A stretch of DNA of 42,624 bases from Oscillospiraceae bacterium (GTDB lineage: Bacteria > Bacillota > Clostridia > Oscillospirales > Ruminococcaceae): positions 1 to 42,624 of the forward strand of contig CAAGJI010000035.1 of the NCBI GenBank assembly GCA_900770195.1. Direction: 5' to 3'. Below are positions 7,774 to 16,700 of the stretch, piece by piece; position 1 is the first letter of the stretch, and every line of letters starts with the position of its first letter. The notes under the pieces are model-generated. The model saw only the letters and a program-made list of their open reading frames with translations. It searched no databases and was not told where the DNA came from. Made by a program: the position numbers and the translations under genes.

Positions 7774-7930
7774 ATACTCTTCGAAAGAGGAGTAACCCCC
7801 TAATATATTTTTTTAATTTCATAATGTTCTTTAACTCTCCCGAAAAGTGTTAAAGAACGAAATCCCCAATAATCCCTATATCATATTTGCACAAAGACCT
7901 GTCTTAATTGACAGGTCTTTGTGTTTGTAT
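7774..7930 (+). ncRNA. Candidate small regulatory RNA with C-rich unpaired motifs
   Basis: The proposed start is about 7 bases after the -10 at 7762-7767. A hairpin at 7775-7794 has an 8-bp stem and a GAAA tetraloop. A second hairpin at 7826-7858 has perfect 10-bp arms, GTTCTTTAAC/GTTAAAGAAC, around a 13-nt loop. A terminator at 7891-7924 has a 14-bp perfect stem followed by a short U-rich tail. Unpaired or looped C-rich words (ACCCCCT, CTCCC in the second loop, TCCCC, TCCCT) could pair with Shine-Dalgarno sequences, like the UCCC motifs of staphylococcal sRNAs. No plausible ORF is present. A 3' UTR of the kinase gene is the main alternative. Confidence 0.5.
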
Positions 7931-7945
7931 TTATAATTCAACATA

Positions 7946-7980
7946 AAAAATCTCCCTTTTTATTTAAGAGAGATTTTTTT
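7946..7980 (-). terminator. Terminator of the LRR-dockerin gene
   Basis: AAAAAATCTC at 7946-7955 pairs with GAGATTTTTT at 7971-7980. On the minus strand the stem ends in a run of T and lies directly after the stop of the gene at 7983. The symmetrical A/T flanks would let it stop transcripts from both directions. Confidence 0.7.
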
Positions 7981-7982
7981 AT

Positions 7983-9236
7983 TTATTTTTTCAGATAATT
8001 TTCTATTCCGTCGCTAAAACCGGTTAATGTTTCAGCATAATATTTCAAAACAATTACCGCATCTTTTGAATCAACATTGCCGTCAGCATTTACATCTGCA
8101 AGTGATTTGTCAATATCTGATTTTCCGCCTGCAAGACTTTCAGCGTATGATTTAAGAATTAAAACAGCGTCTTTTGAATCAACTTTATTGTCCTTATTGA
8201 CATCACCAAGCAAACCGTCCAGTGCAGAAAAACTCAGACCTTTCACATAACTGTATGATTCAGTCCATTGTTGAGCTGTTGAGCCTCTGTAGCCGCATAT
8301 AACAAGTTCGTTATCAACAGGACTATAATTTACAAAGGAATTGCATATTGTGCTTGGAAGGCTGTATATGTCGCATGAAGAGTTGTTTATTGTAATCTTT
8401 TTAAGATTTGTACAATCGCAAAATGCCTGACACCATATTTTTGCAACCGATTTTGGAAGATTGACGTTTTCAATAAGTGAACAGCCTTTGAATGCTGAAT
8501 CTTCTATACTTGTTACTTTTTCGGGAATAGTTACACTTTCCAGAGATTTGCAATTTCTGAAAACACCATCATTTAAAATGGTAAGTGTTTTCGGAATATT
8601 TATGCTGCTTATTTTTTCGCAGCCGTCAAAAGCATATTTTCCTATTGTTTTAACTGTATCAGGTACAGTAACGCTTGCAAGATTTTTGCAATTGCTGAAC
8701 ATACTTTCTCCTATAACCGCTGCACCATTCGATATTTCAACTTTTGTCAATGAAGCACAGTCATCGAATATTGAATTTCCTGCTGTCTTGAGACTTTTTG
8801 AAATTTTTACATTCTGCAACGCCGTATCACTTTCAAATGCATAATCCCCGATGTTCTGAACCGAATCAGGTATAACCACACTTTTCAGAGATGTACATTC
8901 ACTGAATGCTCCTGTACCTATTTCAACAAGCGTATCCGGCAATGTTACTTTTGTCAGCTTTTTATTTTCACTGAATGTATACCAGTCTATTTCTGTAACG
9001 GGTATTCCATTTATTTCTGATGGAATTGTCAATTCTGAAATTGTTTCTGATTTATCCCCTTTGCAAATTTTAATGTGATTATCACTGTAAATATCATATC
9101 TGAATTCGCCTTTTCCATATTTTACATCTGCTGCATCTGCATTCAGAATTTCTGCTGAGGCAAAACAATTTCCAACTGAAAAACCCGAAACTAAAACTGC
9201 ACTTGCAAATATTGCTGTTATTTTTTTGATATTCAT
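7983..9236 (-). CDS. Secreted BspA-type leucine-rich repeat protein with C-terminal type I dockerin
   Basis: The protein has 417 residues. A signal peptide occupies about residues 1-27 (KK, hydrophobic core, then CFASA). Residues about 65-310 are LRR_5/BspA-type repeats recurring every 23 residues, with words such as LTKVTLPDTLVEIGTGAFS. The C-terminus has two calcium-loop dockerin repeats, DVNKDNKVDSKDAV and DVNADGNVDSKDAV, about 35 residues apart. Type I dockerins bind cohesins, so the protein is probably displayed on a cellulosome-like scaffold or cell-surface cohesin. The LRR part may mediate adhesion. No catalytic domain is seen. The neighbours are not cellulosome genes. Confidence 0.93.
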   Translation of the reverse strand: MNIKKITAIFASAVLVSGFSVGNCFASAEILNADAADVKYGKGEFRYDIYSDNHIKICKGDKSETISELTIPSEINGIPVTEIDWYTFSENKKLTKVTLPDTLVEIGTGAFSECTSLKSVVIPDSVQNIGDYAFESDTALQNVKISKSLKTAGNSIFDDCASLTKVEISNGAAVIGESMFSNCKNLASVTVPDTVKTIGKYAFDGCEKISSINIPKTLTILNDGVFRNCKSLESVTIPEKVTSIEDSAFKGCSLIENVNLPKSVAKIWCQAFCDCTNLKKITINNSSCDIYSLPSTICNSFVNYSPVDNELVICGYRGSTAQQWTESYSYVKGLSFSALDGLLGDVNKDNKVDSKDAVLILKSYAESLAGGKSDIDKSLADVNADGNVDSKDAVIVLKYYAETLTGFSDGIENYLKK

Positions 9237-9253
9237 TTTATCTCTCCTGACAT

Positions 9254-9288
9254 AAAAAAATTAGACAAGGAATTTTTTCCTCGTCTAA
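9254..9288 (-). terminator. Terminator of the Rpn-family nuclease gene
   Basis: On the minus strand 12-base arms TTAGACGAGGAA / TTCCTTGTCTAA (9261-9288) with an AAAA loop are followed by seven T (9254-9260). It stops transcription from the gene ending at 9364. Its 5' arm touches the -10 of the next promoter. Confidence 0.75.
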
Positions 9289-9315
9289 TTATAACATATG
9301 AATTAAAAATGCCAA
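9288..9315 (-). promoter_or_regulatory. Promoter of the LRR-dockerin gene
   Basis: On the minus strand, -35 TTGGCA (9310-9315), a 16-bp spacer and -10 TATAAT (9288-9293) are present. The start near 9281 would lie inside the terminator hairpin 9261-9288, so the new transcript keeps only part of that stem. Confidence 0.6.
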
Positions 9316-9363
9316 TATAACTCATGTAAAACAGATGTAATATTTAAGATATATTTTGCAAAA

Positions 9364-10257
9364 TCAAGAATTTAAAATCTCTTCTATCATTTCGTCTGAC
9401 ATTCCCTTTTTACGCATTTTGGCAATAATTTCCTCTCTGCCTTTTGCAAGACCTTCTGCACGTCCTTCTGCAAGACCTTCTGCACGTCCTTTTGCAAGAC
9501 CCTCAAGTCTGCCTCTTTCCTTGCCGATTTCAATTCCATCTTCTTTTGAACCGAGTATAGCCGATGCTTCATTATGAAGGGCCATTTCACGCATATCCGA
9601 AATATATCGCATTTTTTCATCTGCATTCAGTTTTCTCAAAACCACTATAGCCTGATTGATTTCCTGTACATTTGTATTTTCAAGCATATCAAGTTCCTCC
9701 TCTGTTTCAGCATTTACAAGCTGTAACCACAGCTGCATAGGATTATCTTTGTCGGGATTTTTTCCGATTTTTTTAAGTTCAAAAAAATGTATTCCGAATT
9801 TGTTTGTTAAAACTTCGTGTCTTGTTTTTTCTATTATTTTAAAATGCGAATGATATTCAGGACAATCAAAAATATTGAAATTAACTATATTTATACATAT
9901 AGTTTCCCTTAATTTTCTGTATGGTTCTCCGCTTTTCAATTCGCCGCTGAAGATTTTTGACCAATAATAAAGCGTTCTTTCTGTAAAATCAGGTTCATTA
10001 TTAACTTGAAGTTCAACATTTACTATCTTGTCATCAACCTGCATTTTAAGGTCTACTCTGCTGAATTTATCCGCAAAATTTTCGGGGATAAGTTCAACAT
10101 TATCCATTATTATTTTTTTGATTGACTCTCTTGGTATTTCAAGAAGTTTTGACAGAAAATTTGCCAAAACCTCCTCATTTTCCTGCGTTCCAAACATTGC
10201 CTTGAATATAACATCAAGTTTGAGTTTTATTATTTTATTCTGGTTCACTTCATACAC
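9364..10257 (-). CDS. Rpn-family PD-(D/E)XK nuclease / putative transposase
   Basis: The protein has up to 297 residues and is of the Rpn (recombination-promoting nuclease) type. It opens with LKLDVIFKAMFG followed by NEEVLANFLSKLLEIP. The nuclease core shows RVDLKMQVDDKIVNVELQV, with Asp, Glu and Gln in the expected positions. The tail is a repeated GLAxGRAE segment encoded by 12/24-bp DNA repeats (about 9445-9513). Rpn proteins nick or cleave DNA and stimulate recombination, and are often scattered in multiple copies. The annotated GTG is at 10257; a second in-frame GTG at 10248 has better spacing to the AAGGGG upstream. It has its own promoter and terminator. Confidence 0.88.
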   Translation of the reverse strand: MYEVNQNKIIKLKLDVIFKAMFGTQENEEVLANFLSKLLEIPRESIKKIIMDNVELIPENFADKFSRVDLKMQVDDKIVNVELQVNNEPDFTERTLYYWSKIFSGELKSGEPYRKLRETICINIVNFNIFDCPEYHSHFKIIEKTRHEVLTNKFGIHFFELKKIGKNPDKDNPMQLWLQLVNAETEEELDMLENTNVQEINQAIVVLRKLNADEKMRYISDMREMALHNEASAILGSKEDGIEIGKERGRLEGLAKGRAEGLAEGRAEGLAKGREEIIAKMRKKGMSDEMIEEILNS

Positions 10258-10270
10258 CCCTTTTTATTTT

Positions 10271-10299
10271 ATTATATCATATATTTCAGTTCAAATCAA
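10271..10299 (-). promoter_or_regulatory. Sigma-A promoter of the Rpn-family gene
   Basis: On the minus strand, -35 TTGATT (10294-10299), a 17-bp spacer and -10 TATAAT (10271-10276) are present. The leader is very short before the GTG start. Confidence 0.65.
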
Positions 10300-10316
10300 C
10301 TTATTTATGAAAATAT

Positions 10317-11684
10317 TTAAAGGGGTGCTGATACTTTCATATTTTTTCGTTCTTTTTTCATCACTATAAAATAAGCTGTAAGCACCATTGACATTGTAAA
10401 TATCCACGAAACAGGATATACACTCATAAGCATATCGAAAGTGTGAACTTTTCTGAAAATTGTGTAAAGCCAAAGTATTCTGAAACCGCACGAACCTATA
10501 ATTGTTAATATTGATGGTGTTAAAGAACGTCCCATACCTCTCATAACTGAACAAGGCACTTCATATATACAAGTCATAAATTCAAGTATCATAACATGCA
10601 TCATTCTTATTTTTGCGTATTCCGCAACAGCAGGGTCATTTGTGTATATCATTATCCATGAATCTATTTTAAATGTGAAAATAAGCGACAAAATCGCTGT
10701 AAATACCATTCCCTCAATCCAGCATATATGACAGGTTTTGCGGCATCTGTCTATTTTTCCCGCACCATAATTCTGACTTGTAAATGTTACTGCTGCCTGA
10801 CTGAATGCATTTGCAATATAATATGTGAAATATTCAAAATTAAGTCCTGTTGATGAACCTGCAACTGCATCTGAACCAAATGAATTTATTCCTGACTGTA
10901 TACATACATTTGAAATTGAAAATACCATTCCCTGTATTCCGGCAGGCAATCCTATAACTATTATCTGCTTTAAAACAGTTTTATCAAAATTTAGTTTTTT
11001 CAAATCAAGTTTAAGTTCACTTTTTTCCTTAACAAGAAATACTGTTACAAGAATTGTACTGAATACATTTGAAAGTACTGTTGCAAGTGCAACTCCTGCA
11101 ACTCCCATTTTAAGCACTATAACAAAAAACAAATTCAACACAACATTTATAATTCCTGAAAGAACAAGACAATAAAGTGGTCTTTTAGTATCTCCTATAC
11201 TTCTCAGCATCGCCGAACAAAAATTATATATAACTATAAACGGTATTCCGATAAAATATATTCTTAAATATAAAACAGCTGAATCAAGCACATTTTCAGG
11301 TGTTGAAATAAGTTCAAGAACAGGTCTTGAAATAATCAGACCCAGAATAAGCAAAAATAATCCGCAAATAAGCGAAAAAGAAAAAGATGTATGAACTGCA
11401 TTGCTTATTTTTTCTTTTCTGTTTTCACCTATAAGTTTTGCTATTATAACATTTGAACCAACAGACAAACCCGTTATCAGCGTTACAAACATTGAAATAA
11501 CCGCTGAATTGCTTCCAACTGCCGCAAGTGCATCACTTCCTACAAAATGTCCCACAACCGCAACATCAGCCGAATTGAAAAGCTGCTGTAAAATTGTACT
11601 TGCCGCTATAGGCATCGCAAACTTTATCATTTTGCCTGCAAGAGGTCCGTTTATCATATCCATACTGTTTGATTTATTAGCCAC
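10317..11684 (-). CDS. MATE family efflux transporter
   Basis: The integral membrane protein has 455 residues and about 12 hydrophobic segments in two similar halves. It opens with the MATE-type stretch MINGPLAGKMIKFAMPIAAS and has QLFNSADVAVVGHFVG in the first half. MATE proteins export drugs or metabolites using Na+ or H+ gradients; substrate cannot be inferred. The start is GTG at 11684, chosen because AGGAG lies 8 bases upstream. It follows galE by 86 bp with a terminator between, so expression may depend on read-through or on a promoter I cannot locate. Confidence 0.93.
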   Translation of the reverse strand: MANKSNSMDMINGPLAGKMIKFAMPIAASTILQQLFNSADVAVVGHFVGSDALAAVGSNSAVISMFVTLITGLSVGSNVIIAKLIGENRKEKISNAVHTSFSFSLICGLFLLILGLIISRPVLELISTPENVLDSAVLYLRIYFIGIPFIVIYNFCSAMLRSIGDTKRPLYCLVLSGIINVVLNLFFVIVLKMGVAGVALATVLSNVFSTILVTVFLVKEKSELKLDLKKLNFDKTVLKQIIVIGLPAGIQGMVFSISNVCIQSGINSFGSDAVAGSSTGLNFEYFTYYIANAFSQAAVTFTSQNYGAGKIDRCRKTCHICWIEGMVFTAILSLIFTFKIDSWIMIYTNDPAVAEYAKIRMMHVMILEFMTCIYEVPCSVMRGMGRSLTPSILTIIGSCGFRILWLYTIFRKVHTFDMLMSVYPVSWIFTMSMVLTAYFIVMKKERKNMKVSAPL

Positions 11685-11715
11685 TTTGTAATCTCCTTTT
11701 TACTTTTATAAAGCA

Positions 11716-11748
11716 CAAAAAAGCGGTCCGCAAAAAGCGGACAGCTTT
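11716..11748 (-). terminator. Terminator of galE
   Basis: On the minus strand AAAGCTGTCCGC pairs with GCGGACCGCTTT (one mismatch, A-rich loop) and is followed by six T (11716-11721). The MATE gene starts only about 30 bp further on. Confidence 0.85.
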
Positions 11749-11770
11749 CTTTATTTTTATATTTTTAATT

Positions 11771-12790
11771 TCAACCTTTGTATCCCATAGGATTATTTGA
11801 CTGCCATCTCCAAAGATCTCTGCACATATCTTCAAGGTTCTTTTCTGTTTTCCAGCCGAGTACTTTAAGTGCCTTGTCAGCATTTGCATAGCTTTCAGGA
11901 AGGTCGCCTGCACGTCTTGCACCATATTCATATTTGATTGTTATTCCATTTGCTTTCTGGAATGTTTCAACTATCTCTGTAACGCTGTATGGTGTGCCTG
12001 TGCCAAGATTAAACACCTCAACACCTTTATGTTTAAGAACATAGTCAATAGCTTTTACGTGTCCTTTAGCAAGGTCTACAACGTGTATATAGTCACGTCT
12101 GCAAGTTCCGTCAGGTGTCGGATAATCATTTCCGAAAATAGTAAGGTGATCACGTCTGCCGACTGCAACCTGTGCAACATATGGCATAAGATTATTCGGA
12201 ATACCCTGTGGGTCTTCACCAATTAAGCCTGATTCATGTGCCCCGATAGGATTAAAGTATCTTAAAAGAACAACCGACATTTCATCATCTGCTTTTGCGG
12301 CATCTTCAAAAATCTGTTCCATCATAACCTTAGTCCAGCCATATGGATTTGTACAAGTTCCACGCTTCATTTCTTCAGTATACGGAACAGGATTTTCTTC
12401 ACCATAAACAGTTGCACTTGATGAGAAAATTATATTTTTTACATCATATTTTTTCATACATTCAAGAAGTGCAAGGGTTGTATCAATGTTATTTCTGTAG
12501 TAAAGAACAGGTTTTTCAACAGATTCACCAACGGCTTTAAGTCCTGCAAAGTGGATAACTGCATCAATTTTATTTTCTTCAAATATAACTGAAAGTTTAT
12601 CAACGTCCTTTACATCAACTTCATAGGATTTTACGCTTTTTCCTGTTATCTTTTCAACTCTTTTTATTGATTCAGGACAGCTGTTTGAATAATTATCTGC
12701 AACTATAACATCGTAACCTGATTCAAGCAATTCAACGGCTGTGTGAGAACCTATATATCCTGCACCGCCTGCTAATAATACATTAGGCAT
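11771..12790 (-). CDS. galE: UDP-glucose 4-epimerase
   Basis: The 339-residue extended SDR enzyme interconverts UDP-glucose and UDP-galactose, feeding the Leloir pathway and surface glycans. The NAD-binding motif GGAGYIG is at 8-14. The catalytic Ser lies in FSSSATVYG near 123-125 and the Tyr150-x3-Lys154 pair in NPYGWTK. SGLIGEDPQGIPNNLMPY is typical of GalE. Length is normal. It has a consensus promoter (12839-12867), an AAGGAG site and its own terminator, so it is probably monocistronic with no other gal genes nearby. Confidence 0.95.
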   Translation of the reverse strand: MPNVLLAGGAGYIGSHTAVELLESGYDVIVADNYSNSCPESIKRVEKITGKSVKSYEVDVKDVDKLSVIFEENKIDAVIHFAGLKAVGESVEKPVLYYRNNIDTTLALLECMKKYDVKNIIFSSSATVYGEENPVPYTEEMKRGTCTNPYGWTKVMMEQIFEDAAKADDEMSVVLLRYFNPIGAHESGLIGEDPQGIPNNLMPYVAQVAVGRRDHLTIFGNDYPTPDGTCRRDYIHVVDLAKGHVKAIDYVLKHKGVEVFNLGTGTPYSVTEIVETFQKANGITIKYEYGARRAGDLPESYANADKALKVLGWKTEKNLEDMCRDLWRWQSNNPMGYKG

Positions 12791-12838
12791 ATCTTTATAA
12801 CTCCTTTCAAAATGACAAAAAGAAATTTTCTTTATTCT

Positions 12839-12867
12839 ATTTTACAATATTTACTGTGTTTTGTCAA
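12839..12867 (-). promoter_or_regulatory. Sigma-A promoter of galE
   Basis: On the minus strand, -35 TTGACA (12862-12867), a 17-bp spacer and -10 TAAAAT (12839-12844) are present. The start would be near 12832, about 40 bases before the ATG. The rest of 12868-13000 is AT-rich with only a weak ACAAAAA/TTTTTGT hairpin near 12964-12986. Confidence 0.75.
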
Positions 12868-13000
12868 TACCATATATAGTTAAATTTTTAATCTGAAAAA
12901 TAGTTATTTACACAATAAAAAATTTATTTTTATATTTTCAGAAAAGATACTGTTAAGACTGCACAAAAACGCCATCCTGTTTTTGTAATATTTAATTAAT

Positions 13001-13056
13001 GGGAGTAAGAAATTGTGGTGTCAGGTGCCGCAAGCGGCACCTTAATTTCTCACTCC
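13001..13056. repeat. Palindromic element, second dispersed repeat family (full copy)
   Basis: Outer arms GGAGTAAGAAATT and AATTTCTCACTCC (one mismatch) enclose an inner hairpin GGTGCCGC/GCGGCACC (13024-13041). The arm word GGAGTGAGAAATT reappears in variant form at 120-150 and 34751-34795. It sits between galE and the promoter at 13070 without disturbing either. Confidence 0.75.
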
Positions 13057-13069
13057 TCATTTTTTAAAG

Positions 13070-13098
13070 TTGACAAATTCCTATGATTATAGTATAAT
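13070..13098 (+). promoter_or_regulatory. Consensus sigma-A promoter
   Basis: TTGACA (13070-13075), a 17-bp spacer and TATAAT (13093-13098) form a perfect consensus. It drives the GNAT-like gene at 13141 and the small gene coupled to it. AAAAGGAG precedes the ATG. Confidence 0.9.
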
Positions 13099-13140
13099 TA
13101 ACTTACAAAAAGAAATAATAAACAAAAAGGAGTTTTTTAT

Positions 13141-13395
13141 ATGGAATTTATAAAAGAAGAAAATCGCATTTATAAAACAGATGAGAACGGAAAAGTAATC
13201 GCTGAAATAACTTTTCCTGAAACTGAAAAAAATGTTTTCTGCATCGACCATACTTTTGTTGATGACTCGTTGAGGGGTCAGGGAATTGCAGGAAAACTTG
13301 TTGCATCTGCCGTTGATGAAATAGAAAAGAAAGGCGGAAAAGTTACTGCAACTTGTTCGTATGCTGCACACTGGCTTGAAAAAAATAAAAAATGA
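13141..13395 (+). CDS. Small GNAT-like N-acetyltransferase (YjdJ/NATD1 type)
   Basis: The 84-residue protein is of the short GNAT class, with E..F....VFCIDHTFV followed by the acetyl-CoA loop LRGQGIAGKLV, and ending ATCSYAAHWLEKN. These mini-acetyltransferases keep only the cofactor-binding core; the substrate is unknown. It has a perfect sigma-A promoter and overlaps the next reading frame by ATGA (13392-13395), giving translational coupling. Confidence 0.88.
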   Translation: MEFIKEENRIYKTDENGKVIAEITFPETEKNVFCIDHTFVDDSLRGQGIAGKLVASAVDEIEKKGGKVTATCSYAAHWLEKNKK

Positions 13396-13631
13396 TTAGC
13401 AAAAATATTGTTTTCAACAAAGATGAAATAATCAGTTCCCTTAAAAATGAGGGTGAATATTATTTTTCAAATGTTAAAAAAAAATATCTCCTCTATAAAT
13501 GGGAACAATGTGACGGCTGTCTGCTTTTTTTAACTGAAGCAGATAATTTTAACGGTGAAACACTGTGGCAGTCGTAACACTCTACCTTAAAAGAAAATGT
13601 TTCGGAATTTATTGAAAAATTTTCCGCTTAA
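13392..13631 (+). pseudogene. Small hypothetical gene interrupted by an in-frame TAA
   Basis: The frame from the ATG at 13392 encodes 61 residues, ending LWQS at a TAA (13575-13577). The same frame then stays open for 17 more codons of coding-like sequence (HSTLKENVSEFIEKFSA) to a second TAA at 13629-13631. A full product would be about 79 residues. One base change from CAA or GAA would explain the stop. It overlaps the GNAT gene by four bases. I do not recognise the family. It could also be a true 61-residue protein, since the interrupted form still covers most of the frame. Confidence 0.55.
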
Positions 13632-13636
13632 ATAAT

Positions 13637-13668
13637 AAAAAAGACTCGGACAAACGTCCGAGTCTTTT
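13637..13668. terminator. Bidirectional terminator between the 13392 gene and rpoC
   Basis: AAAAGACTCGGAC and GTCCGAGTCTTTT form a perfect 13-bp stem with an AAAC loop (13639-13668). On the minus strand it ends in TTTTTTATTATT after rpoC; on the plus strand it ends in a shorter T run after the small gene. Confidence 0.92.
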
Positions 13669-13718
13669 CCGTGATAATATATCACGATATGTGATGATTG
13701 ATACGTAGAAAGCTTAAA

Positions 13719-16700
13719 TTATATCTGTGGCATCTGTGCAACCGGAGTTACATTATGTGGAACAGAAACATCCGTCTTAACAATCTGAACATTATTATAC
13801 TTGTCAACACCTGTACCAGCCGGTATAAGTTTACCAATAATAACATTTTCTTTAAGACCAACAAGGAGGTCAGATTTGCCTCTGATAGCTGCATCTGTAA
13901 GTGCTCTTGTTGTTTCCTGGAATGAAGCTGCTGAAAGGAAGCTTTCAGAACTTGATGATGCCTTTGTGATACCCTGAAGAACAGGAACTGTTGTGATAAG
14001 TCTGATGTCTTCTTCGCCATTCTCCTGTCTTTCACGGAGTTCTTTATTAATAGCGTAAACTTCTTTCTTTTCAACAAGTGAACCAGGAAGCTGATAACTG
14101 CTGCCCGGATCTTCTATCTTGACCTTGCGGAGCATCTGTCTTACAATAACTTCAATGTGTTTATCGTTAATATCAACACCCTGTAAACGGTAAACCTTCT
14201 GAACTTCACTTATAATGTAGTCCTGAACGGCTTCAACACCCAAAATATTAAGGATGTCACCAGGATAAAGGTTGCCTTCTGTGAGTCTGTCGCCGACATT
14301 AACTGCATCGCCTTCCTTGACGCAAAGCTTGTAGTTGTAATGAATCGGGTATTCTTCGCTGACTCCTGTTTCTTGATTTGTAACATAAACAGTTTTCATT
14401 GATTTTACTTCTTCGATATGAACAATACCGTCTATCTTTGACATAATAGCTGCGTTCTTTAAATGACGGCTTTCAAAAAGTTCTTCAACTCGAGGAAGAC
14501 CCTGTGTAATATCCTGTGCTTCTGCTGATGCAACACCACCTGTATGGAATGTACGCATTGTAAGCTGTGTACCAGGTTCACCGATTGACTGTGCAGCAAT
14601 AACACCGACAGCTTCACCGACTGTTACCATATTGTTATTTGTAAGGTTTGAACCATAGCACTTAGCACAAACACCCTTTGCACATTTACACTGAAGTACT
14701 GATCTGATTTTGATTTTTTCAACACCTGAATCAACAATTTTCTGTGCATCCTGTGCTGTTATAATCTTGTTATGTGAATGGATAAGTTCATTTGTTGTCT
14801 TATCTCTTAAATCTTCTGTTAAGAATCTGCCTATAAGACGTTCCTTGAATGGTTCGATAATTTCGTTTCCGTTGTGGATTTCTGAAATTTCAATACCGTC
14901 TGTTGTTCCGCAATCTTCTTCGTGAACGATAACTTCCTGAGCAACATCAACAAGACGACGTGTAAGGTAACCTGAGTTCGCTGTACGCAAAGCTGTATCA
15001 GCAAGGCCCTTTCTCGCACCTCTTGAAGAAATGAAGTATTCGAGGATATTAAGACCTTCACGGTAATTCGAACGAATAGGAATTTCGATTGTTGTACCTG
15101 AAGTGTTGGCGATAAGTCCACGCATACCTGCAAGCTGACGAATCTGTGAAATAGAACCACGGGCACCTGAGTCAGCCATCATCCAAATAGGATTGTATCT
15201 GTCAAGACCCTTTTTAAGTGCTTCTGTAACTTCATTCGTTGTATCGTTCCAGATTGAGATAACTCTCTTTGATTTTTCCTGTTCAGAAATATAACCGTAA
15301 TCATATTCCATTGTAACTTCTTCAACCTTTGCGTCAGCTTCTTTAAGAAGTTCTTTTTTCTCCTTTGGAATAGTTGCATCGCAAACAGCAACTGTGATAG
15401 CTGATTTTGTTGAATACTTGAAGCCTGTAGCCTTTATTTTATCAAGCACTTCTGAAGTTGTTGTTGTTCCGTGTGCTTTTATGCATCTTTCGATAATATC
15501 TGAAATCTGCTTTTTGCCAACGAGGAATGAAACTTCAAGATCGAACTGCTTTTCTGAATTTGTTCTGTCAACATATCCAAGATTCTGAGGAATGTTTTCG
15601 TTAAAGATAAGGCGGCCGATTGTACAGTCGATTATCTTTGAAACCTTCTTTCCGCCAATATCCTTTGTTATTCTTACATGGATAGGAGCGTGAAGTCCGA
15701 CATCACCTTCCTGATATGCCATATATGCTTCATTAACATCTCTGAAGAATTTACCCATACCCGGTTCATCTTCTTTTATAAGCGTCAGATAATATGAACC
15801 AAGTACCATATCCTGTGAAGGAACGGCAACAGGGCTACCATCTGATGGTTTAAGAAGATTGTTTGCACCAAGCATAAGGAATCTTGCTTCCGCCTGTGCT
15901 TCTGCTGAAAGCGGAAGATGTACAGCCATCTGGTCGCCATCGAAGTCAGCATTGAACGCACCGCAGGCAAGCGGATGAAGTTTCAATGCACGGCCTTCAA
16001 CAAGTACAGGTTCAAATGCCTGAATACCAAGTCTGTGAAGCGTAGGAGCACGGTTCAAAAGAACGGCATGATCCTTGATTACGTTTTCAAGAGCATCCCA
16101 TACACCGGCTGTTGCTCTTTCAACCATCTTCTTTGCACTCTTTATGTTCTGCTGTACTTTTGTATCAACAAGTCTTTTAAGAACAAACGGTTTGAAAAGT
16201 TCAAGTGCCATTTCCTTAGGAAGACCGCACTGGTACATTTTAAGTTCCGGACCAACGACAATAACAGAACGACCTGAATAGTCAACACGCTTACCGAGAA
16301 GATTCTGACGGAAACGTCCCTGCTTACCTTTAAGCATATCTGAAAGTGACTTCAATGCTCTGTTGTTCGGACCTGTAACAGGTCTGCCGTGACGGCCATT
16401 ATCTATAAGTGCATCAACTGCTTCCTGAAGCATTCTCTTTTCGTTTCTTACGATAATGTCAGGAGCGTGAAGTTCAAGCATTTTTGCAAGACGGTTGTTT
16501 CTGTTTATAACTCTTCTGTAAAGGTCATTAAGGTCACTTGTTGCGTAACGTCCGCCATCAAGCATAACCATAGGTCTTAAATCAGGAGGTATAACAGGTA
16601 CAACATCAAGTACCATCCATTCAGGCTTATTTCCCGAATTTTTAAATGCTTCAATTATTTCAAGTCTTTTTAAAAGCTTTATTCTCTTCTGACCTGATGC

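Noticed and set aside
8461..8844. 127-residue plus-strand frame inside the LRR gene
   Set aside because: It is a shadow of the periodic LRR coding sequence on the opposite strand.
9356..9577. Plus-strand frame encoding repeated ARPSARP-type residues
   Set aside because: It is the antisense reading of the repeat tail of the Rpn-family gene; no start signals.
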